Assembly (NCBI GenBank): GCA_934230965.1
Contig: CAKQFW010000077.1
Location: 1 to 8,992 of the forward strand
DNA length: 8,992 bases
From: an uncultured Prevotella sp.
GTDB taxonomy: Bacteria > Bacteroidota > Bacteroidia > Bacteroidales > Bacteroidaceae
Direction of reading: 5' to 3'
Shown piece by piece: positions 1 to 5,919 of the stretch. How positions within the stretch are numbered: the first letter of the stretch is position 1; every line of letters starts with the position of its first letter. The position numbers and the translations under genes are program-made. The notes under the pieces are model-generated. The model was given only the letters and a program-made list of their open reading frames with translations, was not told where the DNA came from and did not search any database.

Positions 1-125
1 AACTGGTCTCTGCATTTGAACTCGATGGCATGTCTATTGCCATTGTATCTCTTTACGCACTTGTCGAATTCATATCTTGGTATGAGCGACATGATTTGAG
101 CGAATACGGTCTTTCCTTGATTCAT
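1..125 (-). CDS. IS4-family transposase, N-terminal part (cut by window edge)
   Basis: The minus strand reads from an ATG at 125 for 41 codons without a stop and leaves the window. The product begins MNQGKTVFAQIMSLIPRYEF and continues with a KRYNGNRHAIEFKCRDQ segment. This matches the start of Bacteroidetes IS4-family transposases (DUF4372-type N-terminal domain, pattern M-N-x-G-K-x-V-F-A-Q ... Y-x-G-N-x-x-x-x-x-F). The DDE catalytic domain that cuts and joins DNA would lie outside the window, so activity cannot be judged. A promoter sits just upstream at 153-186. The upstream end of the element must fall between this gene and the LytTR gene at 305, but I could not pick out the terminal inverted repeat without the other end. 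Family recognition is from memory of the motif, not a search. Confidence 0.75.
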   Translation of the reverse strand, partial: MNQGKTVFAQIMSLIPRYEFDKCVKRYNGNRHAIEFKCRDQ

Positions 126-152
126 GATTTCAGTCTCTTGCAATACAATTTG

Positions 153-186
153 CAAAAGTACAAAATCAAATCTCGAAAAAATCAAA
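153..186 (-). promoter_or_regulatory. Bacteroidetes-type promoter for the transposase
   Basis: On the minus strand, TTTG (186-183) and TACTTTTG (160-153) match the TTTG / TAnnTTTG promoter form of Bacteroidetes. The spacer is 22 bp, slightly longer than the usual 19-21. The box lies 28 bp upstream of the transposase ATG, so the leader would be about 20 nt. Inferred from the consensus only. Confidence 0.5.
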
Positions 187-304
187 TTCGTATAACCCAT
201 TGAATATAATCAATTTAAATCATGTCCAATTTTTTTTCTTTGGACAACAGTGTTCATAACTAACAATAAACCGATTAATTATCCTCAACATCAATTCTAA
301 AACC

Positions 305-697
305 ATGGTACAGGTTTTCATAAACTCTCGAACAGAATTCGCGGTCATCAATCTTGACAAAGTGGTTTATCTTAAAGCAGATGGAAACTATACAGACTTT
401 TATTTTAATGATGGTAAAACAAAGACTCATTTATCAACTCTTTCATCGTTTCTTACCGATATCGAAATAGCGTATGCGGAGTCTAATATACCTTCACCTT
501 TTTTCAGGATGGGCAGAAGTTTTATCGTAAATACTGAGTATGTGGCATCAGTAAACATACTCAATGGAGTGTTGACTTTTGAGTCAGAAATAATTAAACC
601 AATCATATCTAATAAATCAAATCTACGTTCGCTTCGCGACTTTTTGGTTGAGAAATATAAGTCACACATACATAAAGGAGGTTGTAGACTATCTTAA
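305..697 (+). CDS. Stand-alone LytTR DNA-binding regulator
   Basis: A 130-residue protein made of little more than one LytTR domain, the beta-rich DNA-binding fold of AgrA/LytR-type response regulators. Visible hallmarks are INLDKVVYLKADGNYTDFYF (about residues 16-35), the FFRMGRSFIVNTEYVASVN block (about 67-85) and a C-terminal LRSLRDFLVEKYK. No receiver domain or membrane segment is present, so phosphorylation control by a fused domain is excluded; such single-domain LytTR proteins are common in Bacteroidetes. The ATG at 305 starts the domain almost at once and no better start exists. The gene is clearly AT-richer than the genes to its right and lies beside an insertion sequence, which suggests acquired DNA. 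I see no good TAnnTTTG box upstream. The last residues (HKGGCRLS) overlap an out-of-frame OmpA-like scrap, so the native C-terminus may have been altered. Target genes are unknown. Confidence 0.8.
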   Translation: MVQVFINSRTEFAVINLDKVVYLKADGNYTDFYFNDGKTKTHLSTLSSFLTDIEIAYAESNIPSPFFRMGRSFIVNTEYVASVNILNGVLTFESEIIKPIISNKSNLRSLRDFLVEKYKSHIHKGGCRLS

Positions 698-740
698 CAA
701 GTATCCTGAGGCTAAGGTTGTGGTTACTATTATTGTGTAA
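675..740 (+). pseudogene. Possible remnant of an OmpA-like C-terminal domain
   Basis: Read in the frame starting at 675, the DNA gives KEVVDYLNKYPEAKVVVTII, then V and a stop at 738-740. This resembles the first helix and strand of an OmpA-like peptidoglycan-binding domain (pattern xxxVxxYLxxNPxAKVxVxGYAD), a common module of Bacteroidales outer-membrane proteins. The following GYAD strand and the rest of the domain are missing, and the piece has no start of its own. It overlaps the last codons of the LytTR gene in another frame. I read it as a relic of a deleted or frameshifted gene. With only about 20 residues to go on, chance resemblance is possible. Confidence 0.3.
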
Positions 741-818
741 GTAAGCCCATGTTTCGCAAGGATCGGGGGAGACCGGCAAGAAGAGCTGAAGTCACAGACT
801 TTTATTGTTAATCAAAAA

Positions 819-867
819 CACAAAAAAATTCTCGCAGCCATAAATAAGCTACGAGAGTTTTTTTGTG
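819..867. terminator. Strong bidirectional hairpin terminator
   Basis: The arms at 819-838 and 848-867 pair over 20 positions with one G-U wobble and one mismatch, around a 9-nt loop (CATAAATAA). The stem has an A-run on the left arm and a T-run on the right arm, so both strands produce a hairpin ending in a U-tract. It can stop transcription coming rightward from the LytTR side and leftward from the genes on the minus strand (885-1413). Confidence 0.75.
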
Positions 868-884
868 TATTAATAAGTGCGGAG

Positions 885-989
885 TTACTTCACGCTTACC
901 TTCATTGTCTTTAAGTCAGCACCGTTCTTTGTGCGCACGATATATGTGCCGTCGGCAACAGGGATAATTGATGTTCCGGCAGCCAGGCT
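885..989 (-). pseudogene. Coding tail resembling a Type IX secretion C-terminal domain
   Basis: On the minus strand an open stretch ends at a TAA (887-885) and reads AAGTSIIPVADGTYIVRT followed by KNGADLKTMKVSVK. The pattern (hydrophobic strand, then G-x-Y-I-V-R, a turn, then K-V-x-V-K at the very end) resembles the last strands of C-terminal sorting domains that send proteins through the Type IX secretion system of Bacteroidetes. The frame stays open upstream into the lipoprotein gene, but in a different frame from it, and has no start codon of its own. It therefore looks like the 3' end of a gene whose body was lost. It directly abuts the bidirectional terminator, as a gene end should. A chance similarity cannot be ruled out. 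Confidence 0.35.
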
Positions 990-999
990 ACATATTTCC

Positions 1000-1413
1000 T
1001 TATTTCTTATTCTGCTTCTGCCGAATATGAATCATTCTTACCACGCCACACATGGCTTCGTAACGAGCTTGCAGCGAGTCGCGGCGCACACGCAGGCGGT
1101 TGTAGGTGAGCCTATCGAGCGAGCCGGTCAACTGTGCCGTGGTTTGTTGCAGCAAGATGTCGGTTTTGGCCACATCGGCCTGCGCCATTTTCAGCGAGGC
1201 ATTTTGCCACACCACCAGCGCCTTGCGGCGTGCTTCAAGGGCCGTAGGGTAGTGGTCGCGCAGCGCTACGATAGAGTCGAGCGTCTCGCTGTATTTGCCT
1301 TGTGCGTAGAGCGAGTCGATACGTTGCAAACATTCGTCGGCCTTCTGCTCTTCGGTTTTTGCACATCCTGCCAGCAACGTTGTTGTGGCGATGAATAATA
1401 ATAAATGCTTCAT
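1000..1413 (-). CDS. Small lipoprotein with a helical, coiled-coil-like body
   Basis: A 137-residue predicted lipoprotein. The N-terminus MKHLLLFIATTTLLAGC is a signal peptide with a lipobox ending at Cys17, so the mature protein should be lipid-anchored in the envelope. After an acidic stretch (KTEEQK) there is a helix pair of the form RIDSLYAQGKYSETLDSIVA that resembles one tetratricopeptide unit. Long charged helices follow (about residues 60-125), likely coiled coil. The ATG at 1413 is preferred over a TTG four codons upstream because it starts a normal signal peptide and the TTG lies inside the promoter box. The gene is transcribed away from the caspase operon, from which it is separated by about 220 bp. 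Similar small lipoproteins of unknown function are, from memory, common in Bacteroidales. No enzymatic motif is visible. Confidence 0.8.
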   Translation of the reverse strand: MKHLLLFIATTTLLAGCAKTEEQKADECLQRIDSLYAQGKYSETLDSIVALRDHYPTALEARRKALVVWQNASLKMAQADVAKTDILLQQTTAQLTGSLDRLTYNRLRVRRDSLQARYEAMCGVVRMIHIRQKQNKK

Positions 1414-1422
1414 ACTGAGGTG

Positions 1423-1430
1423 CAAAAGTA
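1423..1430 (-). promoter_or_regulatory. TAnnTTTG -7 box, very close to the lipoprotein start
   Basis: TACTTTTG on the minus strand ends only 9 bp before the lipoprotein ATG (1413). This is the Bacteroidetes -7 consensus. No clear TTTG -33 element lies at the usual distance. If this is the real promoter, the leader is only a few nucleotides long. Confidence 0.5.
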
Positions 1431-1541
1431 TAAATTAATGTTGAAAGGCGAGCCGAAGCCGTCATAAATTTAATAACTTTTGAGGTATTGCGAGCCAAGA
1501 ATGGGTGTAGTGTAAACATTTGCAAAAAAAATATCGCCTTT

Positions 1542-1575
1542 TTTGTTGGTCGTTCAAAAATAAATACTACTTTTG
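1542..1575 (+). promoter_or_regulatory. Promoter of the caspase operon
   Basis: TTTG at 1542-1545 and TACTTTTG at 1568-1575, separated by 22 bp, fit the Bacteroidetes promoter form. Transcription would begin near 1582, about 50 nt before the first gene's ATG at 1636. The intergenic stretch 1414-1567 between the two divergent promoters holds no gene that I can see. Confidence 0.6.
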
Positions 1576-1635
1576 CATTTGTAAGAATAAAAACAATAAA
1601 AAGAATAAAAAACTTTGATATTAATCGTTAAGCCT

Positions 1636-2310
1636 ATGAGAACTATTAGATTAGTATTAACTTTTGTAATGGCTATGACCTTTACTGCTTCTTTCGCCCA
1701 GCTAACGAAAGAACAAATCAAGGAACGTAAAGAACTGAAGAAAGCCTCGAAGGCTGAGTTGAGCGAGAAAGCCACGAAGACAGCTCGTAAAGAGGCAAAA
1801 CGTTTGGCTAAGGAAGGTTGGAAGACAACGCCTGGAGTGCTGCCACTTGAGAAACAGCTTGATAAGTCGTATCTCATGCAGATGGAGTATGATGAAAACA
1901 TGTTTCCAAAGTATCTGATGGGTGAGGCAATGAGTGTTGGCGAAAACTATGATGCTGCTAAGATACAAGCCATGGAGCTGGCCAAACAGAGCCTTGCAGC
2001 ACAAATACAAACCGAGGTTACTGCCCTGGTAGAGAACACCGTGAGCAACCAGCAGTTGGCAGCCGAAGAGGCCGCTTCGGTGGTGAAGACCGTGAGCGCT
2101 GCTAAGAACCTTATTGCACAAAGCATAGGTAGGGTGCTGATAGTGGTAGATATGTATCGCATACTGCCTAATAAGAATAAAGAGGTGTCGGTGCGCATTG
2201 CCTACAATGCCGAAATGGCTAAACAGGCGGCCAAACAGGCTGTGCGAGGAGAACTGGAGAAGCGTGGAGACGAGCTACATGAGAAGTTGGATAAGGCATT
2301 AGGATGGTAG
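1636..2310 (+). CDS. Exported protein with charged N-terminal region, first gene of the caspase operon
   Basis: A 224-residue protein with a clear signal peptide (residues 1-21, MRTIRLVLTFVMAMTFTASFA, cleavage before Gln22) and no lipobox cysteine, so probably periplasmic or surface-located. Residues about 25-67 are strongly Lys/Glu-rich and helical (KEQIKERKELKKASKAELSE and onward). The middle (about 93-160) is an alanine-rich helix of the type AAKIQAMELAKQSLAAQIQ, reminiscent of LPP20/FlgT-like N-terminal modules in which a helix packs on a small sheet. The C-terminus is again helical and charged. The ATG at 1636 is chosen because it starts the signal peptide; an in-frame TTG at 1615 would add seven residues without purpose. 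The next gene begins 3 bp after the stop. No catalytic motif is visible; the function is unknown. Confidence 0.8.
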   Translation: MRTIRLVLTFVMAMTFTASFAQLTKEQIKERKELKKASKAELSEKATKTARKEAKRLAKEGWKTTPGVLPLEKQLDKSYLMQMEYDENMFPKYLMGEAMSVGENYDAAKIQAMELAKQSLAAQIQTEVTALVENTVSNQQLAAEEAASVVKTVSAAKNLIAQSIGRVLIVVDMYRILPNKNKEVSVRIAYNAEMAKQAAKQAVRGELEKRGDELHEKLDKALGW

Positions 2311-2313
2311 CCT

Positions 2314-3183
2314 ATGCACACTATTTGGATATCCTTGTTGTTGTGCCTCGTGGCAAGTGCCGCATGGGCGCAGAAACCAGTAACGGTAGAAGCAGCCTAC
2401 ACCTATCATGCACCTGAAAACGTAACGCTGGAACAGGCCAAAGCTACAGCCCTTGAACGTGCACAGGTGCAAGCCATTGCCGACGAGTTTGGCACCTTGA
2501 TGGGACAGAGCAACGCCACTGTGATAACCAACGATAATGGCAAGAGCGATGTGCGCTTTTCATCAGTAGGCCATAGCAACGTGAATGGCGAGTGGGTTGA
2601 AACCTTAGACCAGCCTCGCTACGACATTAATTATGAAGAAGGCATGCTCGTGGTAAGCGTAAAAGTGAAGGGCCGCATACGCAAGCTTACATCGCCAAAA
2701 ATCGACCTTGCCGTGAACCTCTTGCGCAATGGCACCGACCTGAAATATGAGAGTACCGACTTTCATAATGGCGATGATATGTACCTGCATTTCTTGTCGC
2801 CCGTGTCGGGGCATTTGTTGGTGTATCTCGTTGACCATACTGCGCAACAAGCTTATTGCCTCTTACCTTATTCGCAGCAAGCCGATGCTGCTCAGCCCAT
2901 AGAACAGGGCCGCGACTATTTGTTCTTCTCGGCCCAAAGTGTGCCAGCCGATCAGCGTGCCGTGGTAGACGAATATACCCTAACCACTGATAAAACAATG
3001 GAACAAAACGAGGTGGTGGTGGTGTTTAGCACCGATGAACTGGTAAAGGCTAACACGTCGGCAAGCATTGGACAGCTGCCACGCGCCATGGAAGTTGACC
3101 ATTTTAATAAATGGCTGTCGGCATTGCGCACGACAAATCAGAAAACACAAATAATATATAAACCTATAACCCTTAAAAAGTAA
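2314..3183 (+). CDS. Exported DUF4384-like protein of the caspase operon
   Basis: A 289-residue protein with a signal peptide (MHTIWISLLLCLVASAAWA, cleavage before Gln20). The N-terminal part (about 22-125) contains VTLEQAKATALERAQVQAIA and EFGTLMGQ, an FlgT/LPP20-like helix similar in style to one in the gene just upstream, followed by strands (EEGMLVVSVKVKGRI). From about residue 150, DDMYLHFLSPVSGHLLVYLV, the AYCLLPY segment and GRDYLFFSA match the pattern of DUF4384, a beta-domain common in cell-surface proteins and often joined to caspase-like peptidases. Here it is a separate protein while the caspase is encoded two genes downstream. The next gene starts 7 bp after the stop. Related proteins are, from memory, common in Bacteroides and Prevotella; the biochemical role is unknown. 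Confidence 0.8.
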   Translation: MHTIWISLLLCLVASAAWAQKPVTVEAAYTYHAPENVTLEQAKATALERAQVQAIADEFGTLMGQSNATVITNDNGKSDVRFSSVGHSNVNGEWVETLDQPRYDINYEEGMLVVSVKVKGRIRKLTSPKIDLAVNLLRNGTDLKYESTDFHNGDDMYLHFLSPVSGHLLVYLVDHTAQQAYCLLPYSQQADAAQPIEQGRDYLFFSAQSVPADQRAVVDEYTLTTDKTMEQNEVVVVFSTDELVKANTSASIGQLPRAMEVDHFNKWLSALRTTNQKTQIIYKPITLKK

Positions 3184-3190
3184 CACAATT

Positions 3191-4225
3191 ATGAAGAAAC
3201 TATTGCTTTTCTTTTCTTTCGTATGCTTATGTGCAGCCTTTGCACAGGCCAAGACCAAAACCAGTTATCGTAACGCATTGATATTTGCTTATTCACAGGC
3301 CAATAGCGTGTTTGAAGACGATAACATAAAACTCGAAATCTACAACGAACAGTTGTGGGCTGTGAACAAAACCAAGAAGACGATCTTTATTGATCTCTCG
3401 CAGTGCTTTATGGTGCATAACGGTTCTTCGTTCCCTATGTTTGATAAGAAACAGAACGAAAATCATGCCTCAAAGAAAGGTACCACCACATCGGTTGACG
3501 AGTTTATCACCATCGCCCCCTCAACAGGTGGTAAGCAGAACGATACTTTTATATGTAATATGACAACGGGCATCTTAGGCAAGTATAGCACATCTGAAAC
3601 GCCATCGGGCGAATTCTCTGAGTATGACAAACGCCTCTTTAATATTATTGCCGATATGTTAGAAGAGTCGAAAAAAGCAGACCCTAAACGCGAAGAATAT
3701 CTGGGCACATCCACTCGACATCTTACTGAGGATGAAAGCATTAACAATATTGGTGCTTCTATTGCCTATGCTTTTAATAAGCGTGCTGAAGACTGGACCT
3801 GTGTGTCGTTATCGTCATGGGTAAGCGATGTTATCTTTGCCCCCTTCTATGTAGAGATGCCCGACGATTTGACCAAGAAAGATAAACGAGGCTTTGGCGT
3901 GAAAGAAACTAAGCCCGCTGTGATACATGTAAAAGCCAAATCACCCTTTGAGTTTGATGAAGACCGCTCGCCCATTATCGTGTGCGACTGGGAAGGCAAC
4001 TTTAAAAAGGGTACCTTCACGTTGGGTTCTACCAGCATCTCTAAAACGGGGAAGGTTGGCTTCGGACGCATCATAGGCGCCCTCTTTACGTATGGTGCAA
4101 CATTGCTTATTCCGCTATCTGAAACCAGCTATAAAAAGATAATCCACTTTGATGGTACTGAAGAAGATTGGGGTAAGATGTCGTATGCATCGAAAATACA
4201 AGATACTAAAAAAGAAACTAAATAA
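3191..4225 (+). CDS. Exported protein of unknown function, third gene of the caspase operon
   Basis: A 344-residue protein that I do not recognise. It starts with a signal peptide (MKKLLLFFSFVCLCAAFAQA, cleavage near residue 18-20) with no lipobox context, so it is predicted to be periplasmic or secreted. An early block, LEIYNEQLWAVNKTKKTIFI, looks like a beta-sandwich strand pair. A Ser/Thr-rich stretch follows (about 90-115). The centre (about 140-190) is charged and helical, and the C-terminal part carries strands (PIIVCDWEGNFKKGTFTLGS). Residues about 292-310 (GRIIGALFTYGATLLIPL) are hydrophobic but short and glycine-rich, possibly a weak membrane-contact segment. No catalytic signature was seen. 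Its tight placement between the DUF4384-like and caspase genes implies a shared task. Confidence 0.75.
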   Translation: MKKLLLFFSFVCLCAAFAQAKTKTSYRNALIFAYSQANSVFEDDNIKLEIYNEQLWAVNKTKKTIFIDLSQCFMVHNGSSFPMFDKKQNENHASKKGTTTSVDEFITIAPSTGGKQNDTFICNMTTGILGKYSTSETPSGEFSEYDKRLFNIIADMLEESKKADPKREEYLGTSTRHLTEDESINNIGASIAYAFNKRAEDWTCVSLSSWVSDVIFAPFYVEMPDDLTKKDKRGFGVKETKPAVIHVKAKSPFEFDEDRSPIIVCDWEGNFKKGTFTLGSTSISKTGKVGFGRIIGALFTYGATLLIPLSETSYKKIIHFDGTEEDWGKMSYASKIQDTKKETK

Positions 4226-4296
4226 ATGTGAACCACGGTTGCTGCCTCGGCTTGTGCTTAGGGCGGGGCAGTAACCTTTATGAGTGCTTCTTTACG

Positions 4297-5682
4297 ATGA
4301 CGCGCTTTCTTCTATTCATTTTGTTGTGCTGGGCACAGGTAGTGTCGGCACAGAACATCGATACGCAAAGCAAGGCTGCGCTTGAGGCTTTGCGTGGGGG
4401 ATATGTGCAGTATGCCTTCACCGAGTTTAAACGCATTGCTGCCCTTAACGATATGGCTGCCCAATATTATTTGGCGTGGTGTAACCAGCAAGGCGTGGCT
4501 TGTGAGAAAGATCTTAACGAGGCCTTCCGCCTTTATCGCCGTGCTGCCGAACGTGGCTTGCCCGATGCTATGCCGCAACTGGCCGCCTTTTATCAAAATG
4601 GCATTGTGGTGACGAAAGACGAGGGTAGGTATAAGGAATGGATGGAACGCTATCAAAAGAAAGGTGGTAAGTGCTTGTTGGCTGATATCGTTGAGGCGTA
4701 TAACGGTGCGCAACAGCATGTAACCAACTTTGCTCTTAACCCGAAAACAGGTGGCCCAGTGGGCGCACAGCAACCAGTGGGCCAGGTAGCCAGCAATGAT
4801 CAAACCGTAAATCATATCACTATAGTGCAACAGGTAACGGCAGCACAGCCATCAACTACCCAGCAGCCCAATCCTTCGCCACAAAAGATCGAAACGAAAA
4901 AGTCGGATATTGATGTTAACATACCCTCTGTCGCCGATACTAATGATAATACCTTTGCCCTGATTATTGCAAATGAAACTTATCAAAACGTAGCCCCAGT
5001 GCCTAATGCGCTGAATGATGGACAGATATTTGCCGACTATTGTGCTAAAACCCTTGGGCTGCCTAAGGCTAATATACATCTGGTGCGCAACGCTACTTAC
5101 ACTAATATTAAGCGAGAGCTGAACCTGATGCAACAGATTGCCGAGGCGTATCAAGGTAAAGCTAAATTTATTATTTATTATGCTGGACATGGCTTGCCCG
5201 ATGAGGCTTCGAAAGATGCCTATTTGATGCCGATTGATGGCTATGGGGCAGACCTATCAACGTGCTTTAGTTTGAACCACTTCTATGCGTCGCTGGGCTC
5301 TATGCCATCGGCTCAGGTGGTGGTGCTGATGGATGCTTGCTTCTCGGGCTCGCTGCGTGGTGAGGGTATGTTGGCCTCGGCTCGTGGCGTAGCCATCAAG
5401 GCTAAGAGCAGTGAGGCTAAAGGCAATATGGTGGTGTTGTCGGCTGCTCAGGGTGATGAAACGGCTTATCCTCTTGATAGTGAGCATCACGGCATGTTCA
5501 CTTATTATCTTTTAAAGAAGATGAAAGAAACGAAAGGAGCTGCCAATTTGGGCGCTTTATACGATTATGTGAAAGATAATGTGGTGAAGAAATCGCTGGT
5601 AATTAATGGTAAACGACAAACGCCCACCAGTATACCATCGACGCAAGCAGCGGCCAACTGGCGACAGTGGATGCTGAAATAA
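4297..5682 (+). CDS. Exported Sel1-repeat and caspase-like peptidase (C14)
   Basis: A 461-residue protein with a signal peptide (MTRFLLFILLCWAQVVSA, cleavage before Gln19). Residues about 28-125 form Sel1-like repeats, helical pairs that bind proteins (AAQYYLAWCNQQGVACEKDL, EAFRLYRRAAERGLPDA). A Gln/Pro/Thr-rich flexible linker follows (about 150-210), then a caspase-fold domain from about 217 to the end. The catalytic pair is intact: His298 in IIYYAGHG and Cys348 in VLMDACFSG. It should therefore be a cysteine endopeptidase; bacterial relatives of this fold usually cut after Arg or Lys. The ATG at 4297 is preferred over a GTG at 4228, which would put 23 unlikely residues before the signal peptide. 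The gap to the preceding gene is 71 bp, the largest in the operon. Substrate and trigger are unknown; the Sel1 part probably recruits a partner. Confidence 0.87.
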   Translation: MTRFLLFILLCWAQVVSAQNIDTQSKAALEALRGGYVQYAFTEFKRIAALNDMAAQYYLAWCNQQGVACEKDLNEAFRLYRRAAERGLPDAMPQLAAFYQNGIVVTKDEGRYKEWMERYQKKGGKCLLADIVEAYNGAQQHVTNFALNPKTGGPVGAQQPVGQVASNDQTVNHITIVQQVTAAQPSTTQQPNPSPQKIETKKSDIDVNIPSVADTNDNTFALIIANETYQNVAPVPNALNDGQIFADYCAKTLGLPKANIHLVRNATYTNIKRELNLMQQIAEAYQGKAKFIIYYAGHGLPDEASKDAYLMPIDGYGADLSTCFSLNHFYASLGSMPSAQVVVLMDACFSGSLRGEGMLASARGVAIKAKSSEAKGNMVVLSAAQGDETAYPLDSEHHGMFTYYLLKKMKETKGAANLGALYDYVKDNVVKKSLVINGKRQTPTSIPSTQAAANWRQWMLK

Positions 5683-5744
5683 ATTGACCTTTATCGTGAT
5701 TGACGTTTCGTATGTCAAAGATTTGCGAAACCCGAGATCGTGGT

Positions 5745-5787
5745 GTTACGCCTCCTTTCAAACAATGAAAAGGGGGCGTAACGTTTT
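5745..5787 (+). terminator. Hairpin terminator at the end of the caspase operon
   Basis: GTTACGCCTCCTTT (5745-5758) pairs with the segment 5769-5782 (14 bp with one wobble) around a short loop, and is followed by GTTTT. It lies 62 bp after the caspase stop codon. The T-run is short, so termination may be partial, and it overlaps the -33 element of the cca promoter. Confidence 0.65.
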
Positions 5788-5815
5788 GTGGGATGCAAAA
5801 AAATAAGTAACTTTG
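5785..5815 (+). promoter_or_regulatory. Consensus promoter for cca
   Basis: TTTG (5785-5788), a spacer of exactly 19 bp and TAACTTTG (5808-5815) form the best match in the window to the Bacteroidetes promoter TTTG-N19-TAnnTTTG. Transcription would start near 5822, giving a leader of about 100 nt before the cca ATG at 5920. The leader contains a seven-codon ORF (5893-5916, MKKTFLG) that ends 3 bp before that ATG. Confidence 0.7.
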
Positions 5816-5919
5816 CATACTCATACCGTCTTTTACCGCTGCATCTTAGGCAAACACCGTGGCCGTGAGGGTGTAGTGGCTGGCATGAAGTCATGAAAAA
5901 AACGTTTTTAGGATAAGTT

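Noticed and set aside
749..811. Twenty-codon ORF (MFRKDRGRPARRAEVTDFYC)
   Set aside because: Too short, no promoter or recognisable family; it lies in the relic region before the terminator.
877..1398. Plus-strand open frame of 173 codons opposite the lipoprotein gene
   Set aside because: The minus-strand frame has a signal peptide, lipobox and promoter; the plus frame has none of these and an unlikely composition.
4228..4296. GTG start giving a 23-residue extension of the caspase protein
   Set aside because: The extension would bury the signal peptide behind a Cys/Gly-rich stretch; the ATG at 4297 begins a standard one.
5893..5916. Seven-codon ORF MKKTFLG in the cca leader as a regulatory leader peptide
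   Set aside because: No run of regulatory codons and no attenuator hairpin around it; most likely chance in an A-rich stretch.
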